This document shows positions 16,236 through 24,238 of a stretch of 37,422 nt of DNA, one piece after another (position 1 is the stretch's first letter; every line of letters starts with the position of its first letter). The notes beneath the pieces were generated by a model. That model was not told the DNA's origin and ran no database searches. It saw only the letters and a program-made list of their open reading frames with translations. The stretch lies in NCBI GenBank assembly GCA_036267355.1, contig DATAWG010000107.1, positions 1-37,422 on the forward strand, read 5' to 3'. Source of the DNA: Pirellulales bacterium (GTDB taxonomy: Bacteria; Planctomycetota; Planctomycetia; Pirellulales; DATAWG01). A program made the position numbers and the translations under genes.

Positions 16236-17852
16236 ATGTCGAACGGCTTTGACGCCTATCACAAGTGGCTCTCGATTCCACCGCACGATCAGCCGCCCAA
16301 CCATTATCGGTTGCTGGGGCTGGGAATGTTCGAGAGCGATCCGGATGTGATCGCCGCCGCCGCCGACCGGCAGATGGCCCATGTGCAAACGTATAAGACT
16401 GGGCCGCATTCCCAACTGTCGCAAAAGCTGCTGAACGAGATTTCTGCGGCCAAGCTCTGTCTGCTTCGATCGCCGAAGAAAACCGCTTACGACGAACAGC
16501 TTCGCGCGCAACTGCGCATGCAACCGAGTGCGGACGTTCCGGGCTTCGCAGCAATGGGCGGCATGCATGCGCCCTCGCTATCGAATTCGCCGCCGTCGCT
16601 CACGCCGCCGGCGGGAATGCCTTCGGTCGCGGCCTCGGCGATGGCGGGTGCTCGCGGCGGCGCACGGCACGCGACGCCGTTTCCGGGATATTCGGCTGGA
16701 CAGATTGGGCCACCGCCTCCGGCCCTGCCGCCGCCGGTGGCCGAAGCACCGCGGCAATTGTTGGGCACGACGACCATTCTCATTGCCGCCGGCGCGATTG
16801 CGGTTCTATTGCTGATTGGAATTGTGGTCGTTCTTAGCAATCGCGACGCTCACGGCCCCACAATCGATAAGACGACGGCCGAAAAAACCACTTCTGGATC
16901 CGACTCGGAAGCGTCCGGTGTTCGCGGAAACACTTCAAACGGAGATGGCGTTCGTCGGACGGCAAGCAGTTCGTCATCGGTCGCGCAGTCGGCGGCGGTG
17001 GTGAGCCCGCCGACGAATCCAGCGCACAATGTGCCGCCGAAAAAGGGGTCGAATCTTGCAACACGGGGTCCGGGTCAATCGCCGTCGTCTTTGACGGGGC
17101 CGCCGCCGGCGGGCACCTCGAAAACTCCGGCAGGCCAAGGCATGTCGGCAATTGGTTTTCCTGCAAAGCCGCCCGATACCGCAACGAACGGGGTACCGAA
17201 TTCGACGCCGTCCGTGCAATCACGAACCCCTGGCGACCAGGTTGCCGCCACGCTTCCGCCCGGTAAGCCGCCGCTCGGCCCGGGCCCAGGACCGGCCAAT
17301 CGGCCTCCGAAATTGCCGCCGGTCGATCCCGCGCTCGCCGGCAGGGCACCGCTGCCAGGTGCGGCCGCGATCGCCGACGCCGAGAAGCGGCTCGGGCCGC
17401 CGGCAGGAATTTCGCCGGCCGACCTACTGGACCAGGCGCACAAGGCCTTCGAAGGAGCTGACATCTACGTGCTATTGCGGCGAGCGCTCGATAGCGCCGT
17501 GAAGCAGGGCGATGCCGCGACGGCTATTTCCGCGGTGGATGAACTTGCCAGACGTTTTGCCGTGAATTCTCTGGAAGTGCGCACGCAGGCACTCGACAAC
17601 CTGCGGGCCCACGTTACGACACCGGAGGCGTGGGACGCGCTGGCCAACGCGGCTTCCGGCATGATCGACGATGCCATTGCCGCCGCACAGCCCGACGCAG
17701 CCGCGCATCTGGCCGAAGTGAGCCTGACCTCGGCCCGAAAGTCGGCCGACCTCGACACGGTTCGAAAGGTCACCTTGCAAATCCTCCACCTGCGCACCGG
17801 CGCACCTGGGCCCACCCCAGCGAAATCGCAGCCGACAACATCGAGCCTTTGA
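16236..17852 (+). CDS. Planctomycete J-domain-like membrane protein with proline-rich linker
   Basis: Encodes 538 residues. The first 92 (YHKWLSIPPHDQPPNHYRLLG ... QKLLNEISAAKLCLLRSPKKTAYDEQLR) are a module widespread in planctomycetes. It resembles a DnaJ J-domain in its Tyr-Arg-Leu-Leu-Gly opening and its closing AYDEQL, but it lacks the HPD tripeptide, so it probably does not stimulate DnaK in the usual way. A proline-rich linker follows, then a membrane helix at about 178-200 and a low-complexity Ser/Pro/Gly/Thr region to about 385. The C-terminal helical domain (about 390-525) contains LLRRALDSAVKQGDAATAI and related helices. The same domain is recognisable in the next gene. The J-like part should be cytoplasmic and the helical domain periplasmic. 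The Shine-Dalgarno signal is weak. Confidence 0.85.
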   Translation: MSNGFDAYHKWLSIPPHDQPPNHYRLLGLGMFESDPDVIAAAADRQMAHVQTYKTGPHSQLSQKLLNEISAAKLCLLRSPKKTAYDEQLRAQLRMQPSADVPGFAAMGGMHAPSLSNSPPSLTPPAGMPSVAASAMAGARGGARHATPFPGYSAGQIGPPPPALPPPVAEAPRQLLGTTTILIAAGAIAVLLLIGIVVVLSNRDAHGPTIDKTTAEKTTSGSDSEASGVRGNTSNGDGVRRTASSSSSVAQSAAVVSPPTNPAHNVPPKKGSNLATRGPGQSPSSLTGPPPAGTSKTPAGQGMSAIGFPAKPPDTATNGVPNSTPSVQSRTPGDQVAATLPPGKPPLGPGPGPANRPPKLPPVDPALAGRAPLPGAAAIADAEKRLGPPAGISPADLLDQAHKAFEGADIYVLLRRALDSAVKQGDAATAISAVDELARRFAVNSLEVRTQALDNLRAHVTTPEAWDALANAASGMIDDAIAAAQPDAAAHLAEVSLTSARKSADLDTVRKVTLQILHLRTGAPGPTPAKSQPTTSSL

Positions 17853-17910
17853 GCGGTCCTGTTTCACAAACACGAAGGATTCGGCCGCCGCTTGATTCCA
17901 ATGCAGGTCT

Positions 17911-17996
17911 CGTGTGCCACTGGCAAGCGCTGTGTGCCCGTGGCGGCGGCATGTGGCAATTCAACATCGGCAGACTGGGCTTGCCAGTGGCACACG
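17911..17996. repeat. TGCCACTGG-family palindrome with perfect 18-bp arms
   Basis: CGTGTGCCACTGGCAAGC (17911-17928) and GCTTGCCAGTGGCACACG (17979-17996) are exact reverse complements separated by 50 bases. The right arm runs directly into the tandem heptamers at 17994. Confidence 0.9.
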
Positions 17997-18035
17997 AACC
18001 ACGAACCACGAACCACGAACCACGAACCACGAACC
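17994..18035. repeat. Tandem repeat, six copies of ACGAACC
   Basis: Six perfect head-to-tail copies of the heptamer ACGAACC fill 17994-18035. They abut the 18-bp palindrome arm on the left and the proposed GTG start of the secreted protein on the right. Confidence 0.95.
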
Positions 18036-19532
18036 GTGCCGCATTCGCGCCCAAAACTCGTTCTCCTCGCCGCTTCGTTCCTCATGGCGATTGGCTCGCC
18101 TATTGCACCCGCTCGCGCGGCCGACGATACGGCTCCGCCGCCGGCGCTAGCCGAACCGCCCGACGAAGTCGCTCAAGCCAACGCAGCCAAACTGATCCAT
18201 GATCTGTATGGCACGCAAATCGATTCCGCAAAAACGGCCTTTGCCAAAGACGAGCTCGCCAAGAAACTGTTGCAGCAAGGCATCGACAGCAAAGCGGATC
18301 CGGCCGGCCAGTTCGTGCTGCTCAAAATGGCCCGCGATTTGGCCCTCAGTGTGGGCGATGCGGTAGTAGCGCTCCGCTCCGTGGACGAAACGGCGCAAGC
18401 CTTCCGGCTCGATGCGCTCGCACTGCGGCAAGAAGCGCTCTCCGGGCTGGCTAAGACGGCGACCAATCCGCAGCAAAGCCGTGCGTTGGCCGATGCCGAT
18501 TGGAGCGCGCTCGACGATGCGATCGCGGCCGACAACTTCGAAGTGGCGAAGCTGCTTGCGGCCCAAGGACTCGCGGCGGCGAAACGGGCCAAAGACAACG
18601 ACGTGCTCCGCCAGTGGACGGCCCGGGGCAAGGAGATCGAGGGAATCGAATCGGCCTACGAGACAGTACGCCCCGCCGCCACGAAGCTCGAGCAAAAGCC
18701 GCTCGATCCGGCCGCCAACGCGACCGTCGGGCGGTATATCGTGTTTACCAAAGGCGATTGGGACACGGGTCTGCCGATGATCGCGCTCGGGGCGGAATCG
18801 CCGCTGCAAGTGTTGGCGGTGGCCGAAATGTCGCCCCCCGCCGAGCCCGAAGCACAGCTCAAATTGGCCGACGGCTGGTGGGACTTGGCCGACGGCACGG
18901 CTGACGCCGGCGAAAAAGAACGGCTGCAAGGCCGAGCCCTTTTTTGGTACGGCACGGCGCTGCCGAATCTCTCCGGCTTGCCGAAGGCGAAAGTCGAAAA
19001 ACGGCTGCAGGATATCACCGGCAAGGCGTTCACACGCGTGCAAGCGGCGATGCGGGCCAATAAAGTGATGTTTACGCCGGCCGTCGGGCCGACCAACCGC
19101 GGCGCACCGTTCATCGATCGGCCGGATGAAGGGGGCCTGCTCGTCGGCTTCGAGATCGGCCTGGGCAACACCAACGACGGCAGCCAATACATCCGGACGA
19201 TCCGCCCAATTTTTCTGACCAGCCACGGCGAAATCCAAGGCTCGATGCACGGCATGCCGCGCGGCGACGCGGTCACGGTGCGGGCTCGCGAGGGCTTCGC
19301 CGTCGGCGGCCTGACGCTCAAGGCCTCGAATCGCATCGACGGCCTGTCGGTGACGTTCATGCAAATCCAGGGCATCGGCTTGAATCCGCGCGATGCCTAT
19401 GTCAGCGACTGGTACGGCAGCCGCACCAGCGCGATCAGCAAGCGCATCGGCGGCAGCGGCTCGCCCATGATCGGCATCGGCGGCAAGTCCGACAATTCGC
19501 TGCAAGAAATCGCGCTGCTGCAGACGAAGTGA
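18036..19532 (+). CDS. Secreted protein with helical repeat-like domain and C-terminal jacalin-like domain
   Basis: From GTG 18036 the product is 498 residues and begins with a signal peptide (KLVLLAASFLMAIGSPIAPARA, cut before Ala-Asp-Asp). A longer frame extends upstream to 17892 but would translate the palindrome and heptamers, so I reject it. The N-terminal half has the helical pattern FVLLKMARDLALSVGDAVVAL ... TAQAFRLDALALRQEAL, homologous in pattern to the C-terminal domain of the preceding gene. The last 150 residues (GLLVGFEIGLGNTNDG ... IRPIFLTSHGEIQG ... LTLKASNRIDGLSVTFMQI) resemble jacalin-like lectin domains common in planctomycete secreted proteins. It probably works outside the cytoplasm with the upstream membrane protein. 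Ligand unknown. Confidence 0.82.
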   Translation: MPHSRPKLVLLAASFLMAIGSPIAPARAADDTAPPPALAEPPDEVAQANAAKLIHDLYGTQIDSAKTAFAKDELAKKLLQQGIDSKADPAGQFVLLKMARDLALSVGDAVVALRSVDETAQAFRLDALALRQEALSGLAKTATNPQQSRALADADWSALDDAIAADNFEVAKLLAAQGLAAAKRAKDNDVLRQWTARGKEIEGIESAYETVRPAATKLEQKPLDPAANATVGRYIVFTKGDWDTGLPMIALGAESPLQVLAVAEMSPPAEPEAQLKLADGWWDLADGTADAGEKERLQGRALFWYGTALPNLSGLPKAKVEKRLQDITGKAFTRVQAAMRANKVMFTPAVGPTNRGAPFIDRPDEGGLLVGFEIGLGNTNDGSQYIRTIRPIFLTSHGEIQGSMHGMPRGDAVTVRAREGFAVGGLTLKASNRIDGLSVTFMQIQGIGLNPRDAYVSDWYGSRTSAISKRIGGSGSPMIGIGGKSDNSLQEIALLQTK

Positions 19533-19577
19533 ATTGCCGGCTCGACTTGGCTCCGGGGTGCGATCCTTGCCGGCCGG

Positions 19578-21146
19578 CTATTTCACTTTGAATTGCATCG
19601 TCGATTGGCCGACTCGATTGGTCTGAGTGTCTTCGATCGTCAGTTGCAGCGTGTAGGATCCGGCCGCGATTTGTTTGGGAATCCAGATGTGGTAGAGGAT
19701 GAAAAAGTCGCGGCGGGCATTGGCACAAAAGTCGTCGGAGGCGGGAAACTCTTGCTCCGTCATCCGACTGCCGTGCGAGTCGAGAATTTCGTAGGTCCCT
19801 TTCACGGCCGTGTGATAGCCGCGATCGGTCGAAGCCGCCTTGAGATTTTCCAACTCGCAATAGATAAGGGCCTCTTCCCCCGCGGTGAATTCATAGTTCG
19901 GAAATTTGGTGTACACGCCGAAACTAGTGACTTCCTTGCAGAAGGCCAAATTCCGCACCACCGGGGTGGCCAGATCGCCGAGTTGCGCCGCCGCCTCGCG
20001 CAGGTGTAGCGTTGCCTCGGTCGCGCGGCGTTCGAGATCGGGCTGCTTCGTGGAATCGCGCAGTGTCGCCAGGCCATACAGCTCCTTGGTCCAAAATTGC
20101 TGCTGCTCGGGCGTCATGCCGGAGATTGGGCGAAGCGCGTCGTCGCGTCGGCCGGCCGCCAAATATAGGATTCGCAAATTGATCTGCCGATCGATGTCGG
20201 CCGAAGTGGTTCCGCCGCTGGCGTTCTGGCTTTCAAGTTCGAGAATCGCCGAAGTCAATTGCGTTTGCCATGCCTCGGGCGCTGCCGTGGACGATGCCGC
20301 CGCGACAATTGCTGCCGGCGGCGTTGAATGCGTTTCCGGCGCCGTGCCGATCTTGGCGGCGGTCGCTGCGGGTTTGTCGGCGACCGACTTCGCGCTTGCA
20401 GCCAATTTAGCCGCGGTTGCCGCGGCGGCAGTTGTTGCCGCTCGGACATCGGCCGCGCGTTGCGTTGCCGAGTCCGGCGATTCCGTTGATTTCTTCGTAG
20501 AAAGAATCGCCGGAGAATGATCGCCGGATGCCGTAGCGCTCGCGGCGATTTGCGTTAGGGCGGAAGTGAGCAGCGCTGCGGATGCAGGCGGTTCGGATTT
20601 TGCCGCCTGCGCTTCCGCCGCCATCTGCTTGCGATATGCGAGCACCGTTTTGAACTGGCGAACCATCTGTGGCCAGAGCTTCGGATCGCACTGCCGCAGA
20701 TTTTCCAACAGCGCTCGCTGTGCTTCGGGATCGAGCGCGCCGAGGGCCTGCACTTCGTCCAACAGCGCCGTGAGCTGTTGCGGATCGGCGCCATTTGCCG
20801 TAATGGCCGCGGAATTCGGCGGAGCGATCGTGGGCGCCGACGTGGTTGTCGGTTGCGGCGCGGCGTTGGCATAAGCCGCTATGATTGGCTGCGGTGGCGA
20901 TTGCGGGGTGGGAGCGGCCGGCGGCGGCGCTGGTGTTGGTATCAGAACCGCCGCTGCCACATCTCCGGACGGCGCCCGTGTCGTCGGCGAAATCTTCTCG
21001 CCGCTAGCCTTCGTGATTTCCTGATCATCTTGCACGCCGACGGCTGTAAATGCGAACGGATTGGCGCAGCCGGCGCACCAAACGATCATTGCGCCGGCGA
21101 TGATCGCGGCGCAAGCGCCGGCGGACGTGGAGCGGCTTGACATCAT
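19578..21146 (-). CDS. Putative lipoprotein of unknown function
   Basis: Encodes 522 residues. The leader SAGACAAIIAGAMIVWCAGC ends in a lipobox-like Cys-Ala-Gly-Cys27; position -3 is Cys where Leu or Val is usual, so lipidation is likely but not certain. Residues about 50-110 are a Pro/Ala/Thr linker and about 185-285 an Ala/Thr/Ser-rich low-complexity region. Between them is a helical part (QQLTALLDEVQALGALDPEAQRALLENLRQ). The C-terminal 200 residues look folded: a helical hairpin (RQINLRILYLAAGRRDDALRPI) and then a beta domain with CKEVTSFGVYTKF, FTAGEEALIYCELEN and AAGSYTLQLTIEDTQTN. I recognise the layout from planctomycete hypothetical proteins but no function. It is convergent with the secreted protein gene, 45 bases apart. 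Confidence 0.8.
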   Translation of the reverse strand: MMSSRSTSAGACAAIIAGAMIVWCAGCANPFAFTAVGVQDDQEITKASGEKISPTTRAPSGDVAAAVLIPTPAPPPAAPTPQSPPQPIIAAYANAAPQPTTTSAPTIAPPNSAAITANGADPQQLTALLDEVQALGALDPEAQRALLENLRQCDPKLWPQMVRQFKTVLAYRKQMAAEAQAAKSEPPASAALLTSALTQIAASATASGDHSPAILSTKKSTESPDSATQRAADVRAATTAAAATAAKLAASAKSVADKPAATAAKIGTAPETHSTPPAAIVAAASSTAAPEAWQTQLTSAILELESQNASGGTTSADIDRQINLRILYLAAGRRDDALRPISGMTPEQQQFWTKELYGLATLRDSTKQPDLERRATEATLHLREAAAQLGDLATPVVRNLAFCKEVTSFGVYTKFPNYEFTAGEEALIYCELENLKAASTDRGYHTAVKGTYEILDSHGSRMTEQEFPASDDFCANARRDFFILYHIWIPKQIAAGSYTLQLTIEDTQTNRVGQSTMQFKVK

Positions 21147-21301
21147 AGACGCGCGCGTCGTCGATCAACGACGAACTTTCCGACAGGCTGCGAATGCTAG
21201 GCAAAAAGAGGGGCGAATCGTAAGCGATTCGGCGGTCCGAAGCAAGGCCGAGCGGAAGGTGCTAGCTGCCATTTGAAGGCAGTGCGTACGGGTGATTGCT
21301 T

Positions 21302-21372
21302 GCGTGCCACTGGCTCTGCCAGTGTCCGAAATCGTCGGTAATTCCTACACTGGCGGAGCCAGCGGCACACGC
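21302..21372. repeat. TGCCACTGG-family palindrome, 24-bp imperfect arms
   Basis: The left arm 21302-21325 starts GCGTGCCACTGGCTCTGCC. The right arm 21347-21372 is its complement with two mismatches and a two-base insertion, across a 21-base loop. Confidence 0.85.
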
Positions 21373-21397
21373 TATGAGCCACCGTATGAGTCCGAAG

Positions 21398-21420
21398 GTC
21401 GCTTGCGGTTTTGCGCGTCG
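21398..21420. repeat. Half-site of the CGCGAAACCGCAAGCGAGC palindrome
   Basis: TCGCTTGCGGTTTTGCGCGTC matches one arm of the elements at 14059 and 33253 with a single substitution. No partner arm is nearby. It lies three bases after the stop of the NYN gene. Confidence 0.65.
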
Positions 21421-21423
21421 TCG

Positions 21424-21933
21424 CTATTCGTCGCCGCCGAACTGCTTTAGCCAGAACTCGACTTCGCCCGGCGAAAGCGGACCTTCCGGTTTGATGCTAT
21501 CGTTCGGCCGCGGCTCGTGGCGCGATTGCCGGTCGCGGAGCAATTGGGCCAGCCAGCGTTCACTATCCACTGCCGTGGCCCGGCGGCGATTGGCCGCCTT
21601 GTGAAGCCGATGGTCGCTCGAAACCACGGTTAGCCGTCGCGGCGCCGAATCTTGAAGGATCAGTTCTTCGATCAGGCTGTCGGCATCGGAATCGCGCGAG
21701 GCGAAGTAGACCGTCAGCCCTTTATGCTCGAACATGCGTGACAGGCCATAGGGCGCTTCCGACGCATCGAACACGACGGCCGTGCGCCGCAGTTCCTCGG
21801 CCGGTAGCGATTCGGCGATTAGATTCAACAGGGCACTGCGGGCCCGTTCCAAGCCGCCGGGGCCGCGGCGGTTCGGCGGCCCAAAAATCGCGCTGGCGTG
21901 CAACAGGTTATAGCCATCGATCAATAAGGCCAT
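21424..21933 (-). CDS. NYN-domain (YacP/Rae1-like) ribonuclease family protein
   Basis: Encodes 169 residues. The PIN-like NYN fold is shown by LLIDGYNLLHAS (Asp6), then TAVVFDASEAP, and SRDSDADSLIEELIL followed by LTVVSSDHRLHKAA. These place the acidic residues expected for the metal site. YacP in Bacillus (Rae1) is a ribosome-associated endoribonuclease, so a role in RNA turnover is likely but inferred. The C-terminal tail (GPLSPGEVEFWLKQFGGDE) resembles the end seen in planctomycete homologues. The gene starts 48 bases after the hybrid kinase stop on the same strand. A weak GTGAGAT is the only ribosome-binding candidate. Confidence 0.85.
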   Translation of the reverse strand: MALLIDGYNLLHASAIFGPPNRRGPGGLERARSALLNLIAESLPAEELRRTAVVFDASEAPYGLSRMFEHKGLTVYFASRDSDADSLIEELILQDSAPRRLTVVSSDHRLHKAANRRRATAVDSERWLAQLLRDRQSRHEPRPNDSIKPEGPLSPGEVEFWLKQFGGDE

Positions 21934-21981
21934 GGCGATCTCACGTCTGGAGCGTTGCGATCGCCAAAGCGGCGCGGCAGT

Positions 21982-23934
21982 TCAGCCGGTTCGCCCGACA
22001 AGCGTCGCGATGACGGCGGTTAGTTCGCTCGGATCGACCGGCTTGGAAACGTGCACCTGGAATCCGGCGAGCATCGCTCGGCGGCGGTCCTCAATGCGGG
22101 CGAAGGCCGTCAGCGCGACGGCCGGGAGCCGCTGAAACGTGTATCCGCGCGATCGCACCTCGCGGATCAGATCATACCCGTCGAGGGCAGGCATCCCAAT
22201 ATCGCTTACCAAAACGTTGGGTTTGAATTCGTCGAGTTTTCCGAGTGCTTGCTTCACACCCTCGGCATCGGCCACCTCGGCGCCGCAATCGGAGAGCACG
22301 CGGCGAAAGAGCGCGCGGGTGTCGGGATCATCGTCGACGACGAGTACCTTTATTCCGTTGAGATTGGTCGAAAACACCGGGGACGTGCTGCTGGTAGAGA
22401 GGGACCCGGCGGCAAGCGGCGCAGCGGAGCGCGTCTGAATGGCGGCCACGGGCAATTCGACCGTAAACGTCGCTCCTTTGCCCTCGCCTTCGCTTGCGGC
22501 GACGACGGTGCCGCCGTGCATTTCCACCAGATGTTTCACGATCGCCAGTCCCAGCCCCAGCCCGCCATGCCGCCGCGTGGTGCTGGCGTCGCCTTGTTGG
22601 AAGCGTTTGAAAAGGTTCGGCAACAGGTCGGCGGAAATCCCCTCGCCGTTGTCGCGCACCGTGATGCGGACATTGGAATTAATTCGCTGGAGTTCGATGT
22701 GAATCCGCCCACCTTTCGGCGTGAACTTGACGGCATTGGTCATCAGATTCCAGATCACTTGCTGCAATCGGGCCGGGTCGCCGCGAACGGGGCCCGCCTC
22801 CGGATCGATCGAGAGGTCGACGGAAATGTTTTTTGCTTCCGCTGCCTGATGCACGGCGTTCAGGGCCGATTCGATCATTTTCGCCGGGTCGATGGCTTCG
22901 ATTTCCAGCCGCAGCTTGCCGGATGAAATTCGCGATACATCGAGCAAATCGGCGATGAGCTGGGTTTGGGCCTTCGCGTTGCGGTCGATGGCTGCGAGGC
23001 CTTCGATCAGCTCTTCGGGAGTCGGATCGCCGCGCTGCAACACTTGCGACCAGCCGACGATCGCACTGAGCGGGGTGCGCAGTTCGTGCGACAGCGTGGC
23101 GAGGAAGTCGTCTTTCATGCGATTGGCTCGCTCGGCCTCGCTGCGGGCGGCCCGCTCGCTGGCGAGCAATTGCCGTCGCTCTTCTTCCGCATGGAACCGC
23201 TCGGTCACATCCGTAACGATCGCCAGATAAACGTCGGGCTCGGAATAGCGCGACATGCTCCATTCCAAATGAACCGCTTCTTGTTGGGGCCGATCGAGCG
23301 GAAATGCGCCCTTCCACGAGCTGCCGCCGGCAAGCTTCTGGCGAATTTCGGACGATTTTTCGAGGATCGCGGTGGGCATCAGCGACGCATCTTGCCCGTC
23401 GAGAAGCAATTCGCGCGAGCGGCCCATGAGTTGGCACATGGCCGGATTGACGTCTTGAAAAATCCAATCCTTGCTCACGAGCGCGATGCCGCTGACGGCG
23501 TTGTCGAACACGGCCCGGAATTTCGCTTCGCTATCGCGGAGCTCTTCCTCAGCTTGGCGCGTGCGCAAGAATGCGTTGACCGTGGCTATCAGCACCGGCG
23601 GCTCGACAGGATGCGTCAGATAGCCATCGGCACCCACCTCGAGCCCGTGCACTTTATCGACATCCTTGACGAACGTGGCGGAGAGATGGATCACCGGGAT
23701 GCGGGCAGTCGATTGATTCGCCCGGATTTGCCGGCAGACCTCGAAGCCATCGACATCGGGCAGATTGACATCGAGCACGACGATTTGTGCGTTCTTGGCC
23801 AGTTCGATGCCTCGCCGGCCAGTGGCGGCTTCAGCCACTTCGAATCCGGCCGAGCGCAGGATGCGGGAAGTGGAATAGAGCGTGGCAGGATTATCGTCGA
23901 CCACGACGACGGTAATCGACTGCTTGCCTTTCAT
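21982..23934 (-). CDS. Hybrid sensor histidine kinase, REC-PAS-HisKA-HATPase-REC
   Basis: Encodes 650 residues from the ATG at 23932-23934, which has GGAGG seven bases upstream. The N-terminal receiver (7-122) has acidic Asp13/Asp14 and phosphoacceptor Asp55 in IVVLDVNLPD. Its conserved Lys is replaced by His108 (YLTHPVEP). A PAS domain follows (about 130-250), then HisKA with FLATLSHELRTPLSAI and His283. HATPase_c has an N-box (WNLMTNAVKF), RDNGEGIS and GGLGLGLAIV. The C-terminal receiver has DDDPD near 534-538, Asp578 and Lys631. There is no membrane segment, so it is cytoplasmic and probably takes its input from another protein through the first receiver. It follows the stressosome operon on the same strand after 304 bases. 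Members of this family often accompany RsbRST modules, which suggests it is the output branch. Confidence 0.93.
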   Translation of the reverse strand: MKGKQSITVVVVDDNPATLYSTSRILRSAGFEVAEAATGRRGIELAKNAQIVVLDVNLPDVDGFEVCRQIRANQSTARIPVIHLSATFVKDVDKVHGLEVGADGYLTHPVEPPVLIATVNAFLRTRQAEEELRDSEAKFRAVFDNAVSGIALVSKDWIFQDVNPAMCQLMGRSRELLLDGQDASLMPTAILEKSSEIRQKLAGGSSWKGAFPLDRPQQEAVHLEWSMSRYSEPDVYLAIVTDVTERFHAEEERRQLLASERAARSEAERANRMKDDFLATLSHELRTPLSAIVGWSQVLQRGDPTPEELIEGLAAIDRNAKAQTQLIADLLDVSRISSGKLRLEIEAIDPAKMIESALNAVHQAAEAKNISVDLSIDPEAGPVRGDPARLQQVIWNLMTNAVKFTPKGGRIHIELQRINSNVRITVRDNGEGISADLLPNLFKRFQQGDASTTRRHGGLGLGLAIVKHLVEMHGGTVVAASEGEGKGATFTVELPVAAIQTRSAAPLAAGSLSTSSTSPVFSTNLNGIKVLVVDDDPDTRALFRRVLSDCGAEVADAEGVKQALGKLDEFKPNVLVSDIGMPALDGYDLIREVRSRGYTFQRLPAVALTAFARIEDRRRAMLAGFQVHVSKPVDPSELTAVIATLVGRTG

Positions 23935-24238
23935 CGACAATCCTCCGTTACGGTCCCGGCGACCCATTGGATCGCGGCATTCGCTCCCGTGGCAGCTTGG
24001 GCTGCAAGAAATCAAGTCGGCGTCGAGGGCCTCCCTCGCTAACGCTTCGGGCTAGTATGCCACACTCGGACCGGATCACCAGGCCCGAAGTGTTGGCGAA
24101 GGATAGCGCCGGGGCATTTCATTACGTAATTAGTATCCTTCGGATCGGCCGAAAAGTAACTTCCGCTTTTCGAACCCCTCACCCTGCCCTCTCCCGCAAG
24201 GGAGAGGGGTCCGTGAAGAAGTCATTTTTGGCCGAGCC
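23935..24238. other. Spacer between the stressosome operon and the hybrid kinase
   Basis: A 304-base gap without a supported gene. It contains a hairpin at 24187-24208 just after the upstream kinase stop, and an AT-richer stretch around 24115-24145 (ATTACGTAATTAGTATCC) that could hold the hybrid kinase promoter. This is inference only. Confidence 0.4.
24187..24208. repeat. CCCTCTCCC-gcaa-GGGAGAGGG hairpin
   Basis: A perfect 9-bp stem with a GCAA tetraloop, 30 bases beyond the stop of the stressosome histidine kinase. It lacks a T-tract on the minus strand, so it is a repeat or an RNA-stabilising structure rather than a proven terminator. Confidence 0.7.

Larger units (their letters stand above)
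21147..21423. other. Spacer with two repeat elements
   Basis: About 277 bases between two minus-strand genes with no gene supported. It contains the long palindrome at 21302-21372 and a half-site at 21398-21420. Confidence 0.5.

Noticed and set aside
17994-18035. Heptamer array considered as a CRISPR
   Set aside because: The units are 7 bases and directly abutting, with no spacers and no cas genes.
18147-19505. A 452-codon minus-strand frame opposite the secreted protein gene
   Set aside because: Antisense shadow with no recognisable domain; the plus-strand gene has a signal peptide and a known C-terminal domain.
24187-24208. CCCTCTCCC/GGGAGAGGG hairpin as a Rho-independent terminator
   Set aside because: No T-tract follows on the minus strand, and similar hairpins are common repeats in these genomes, so I list it only as a repeat.
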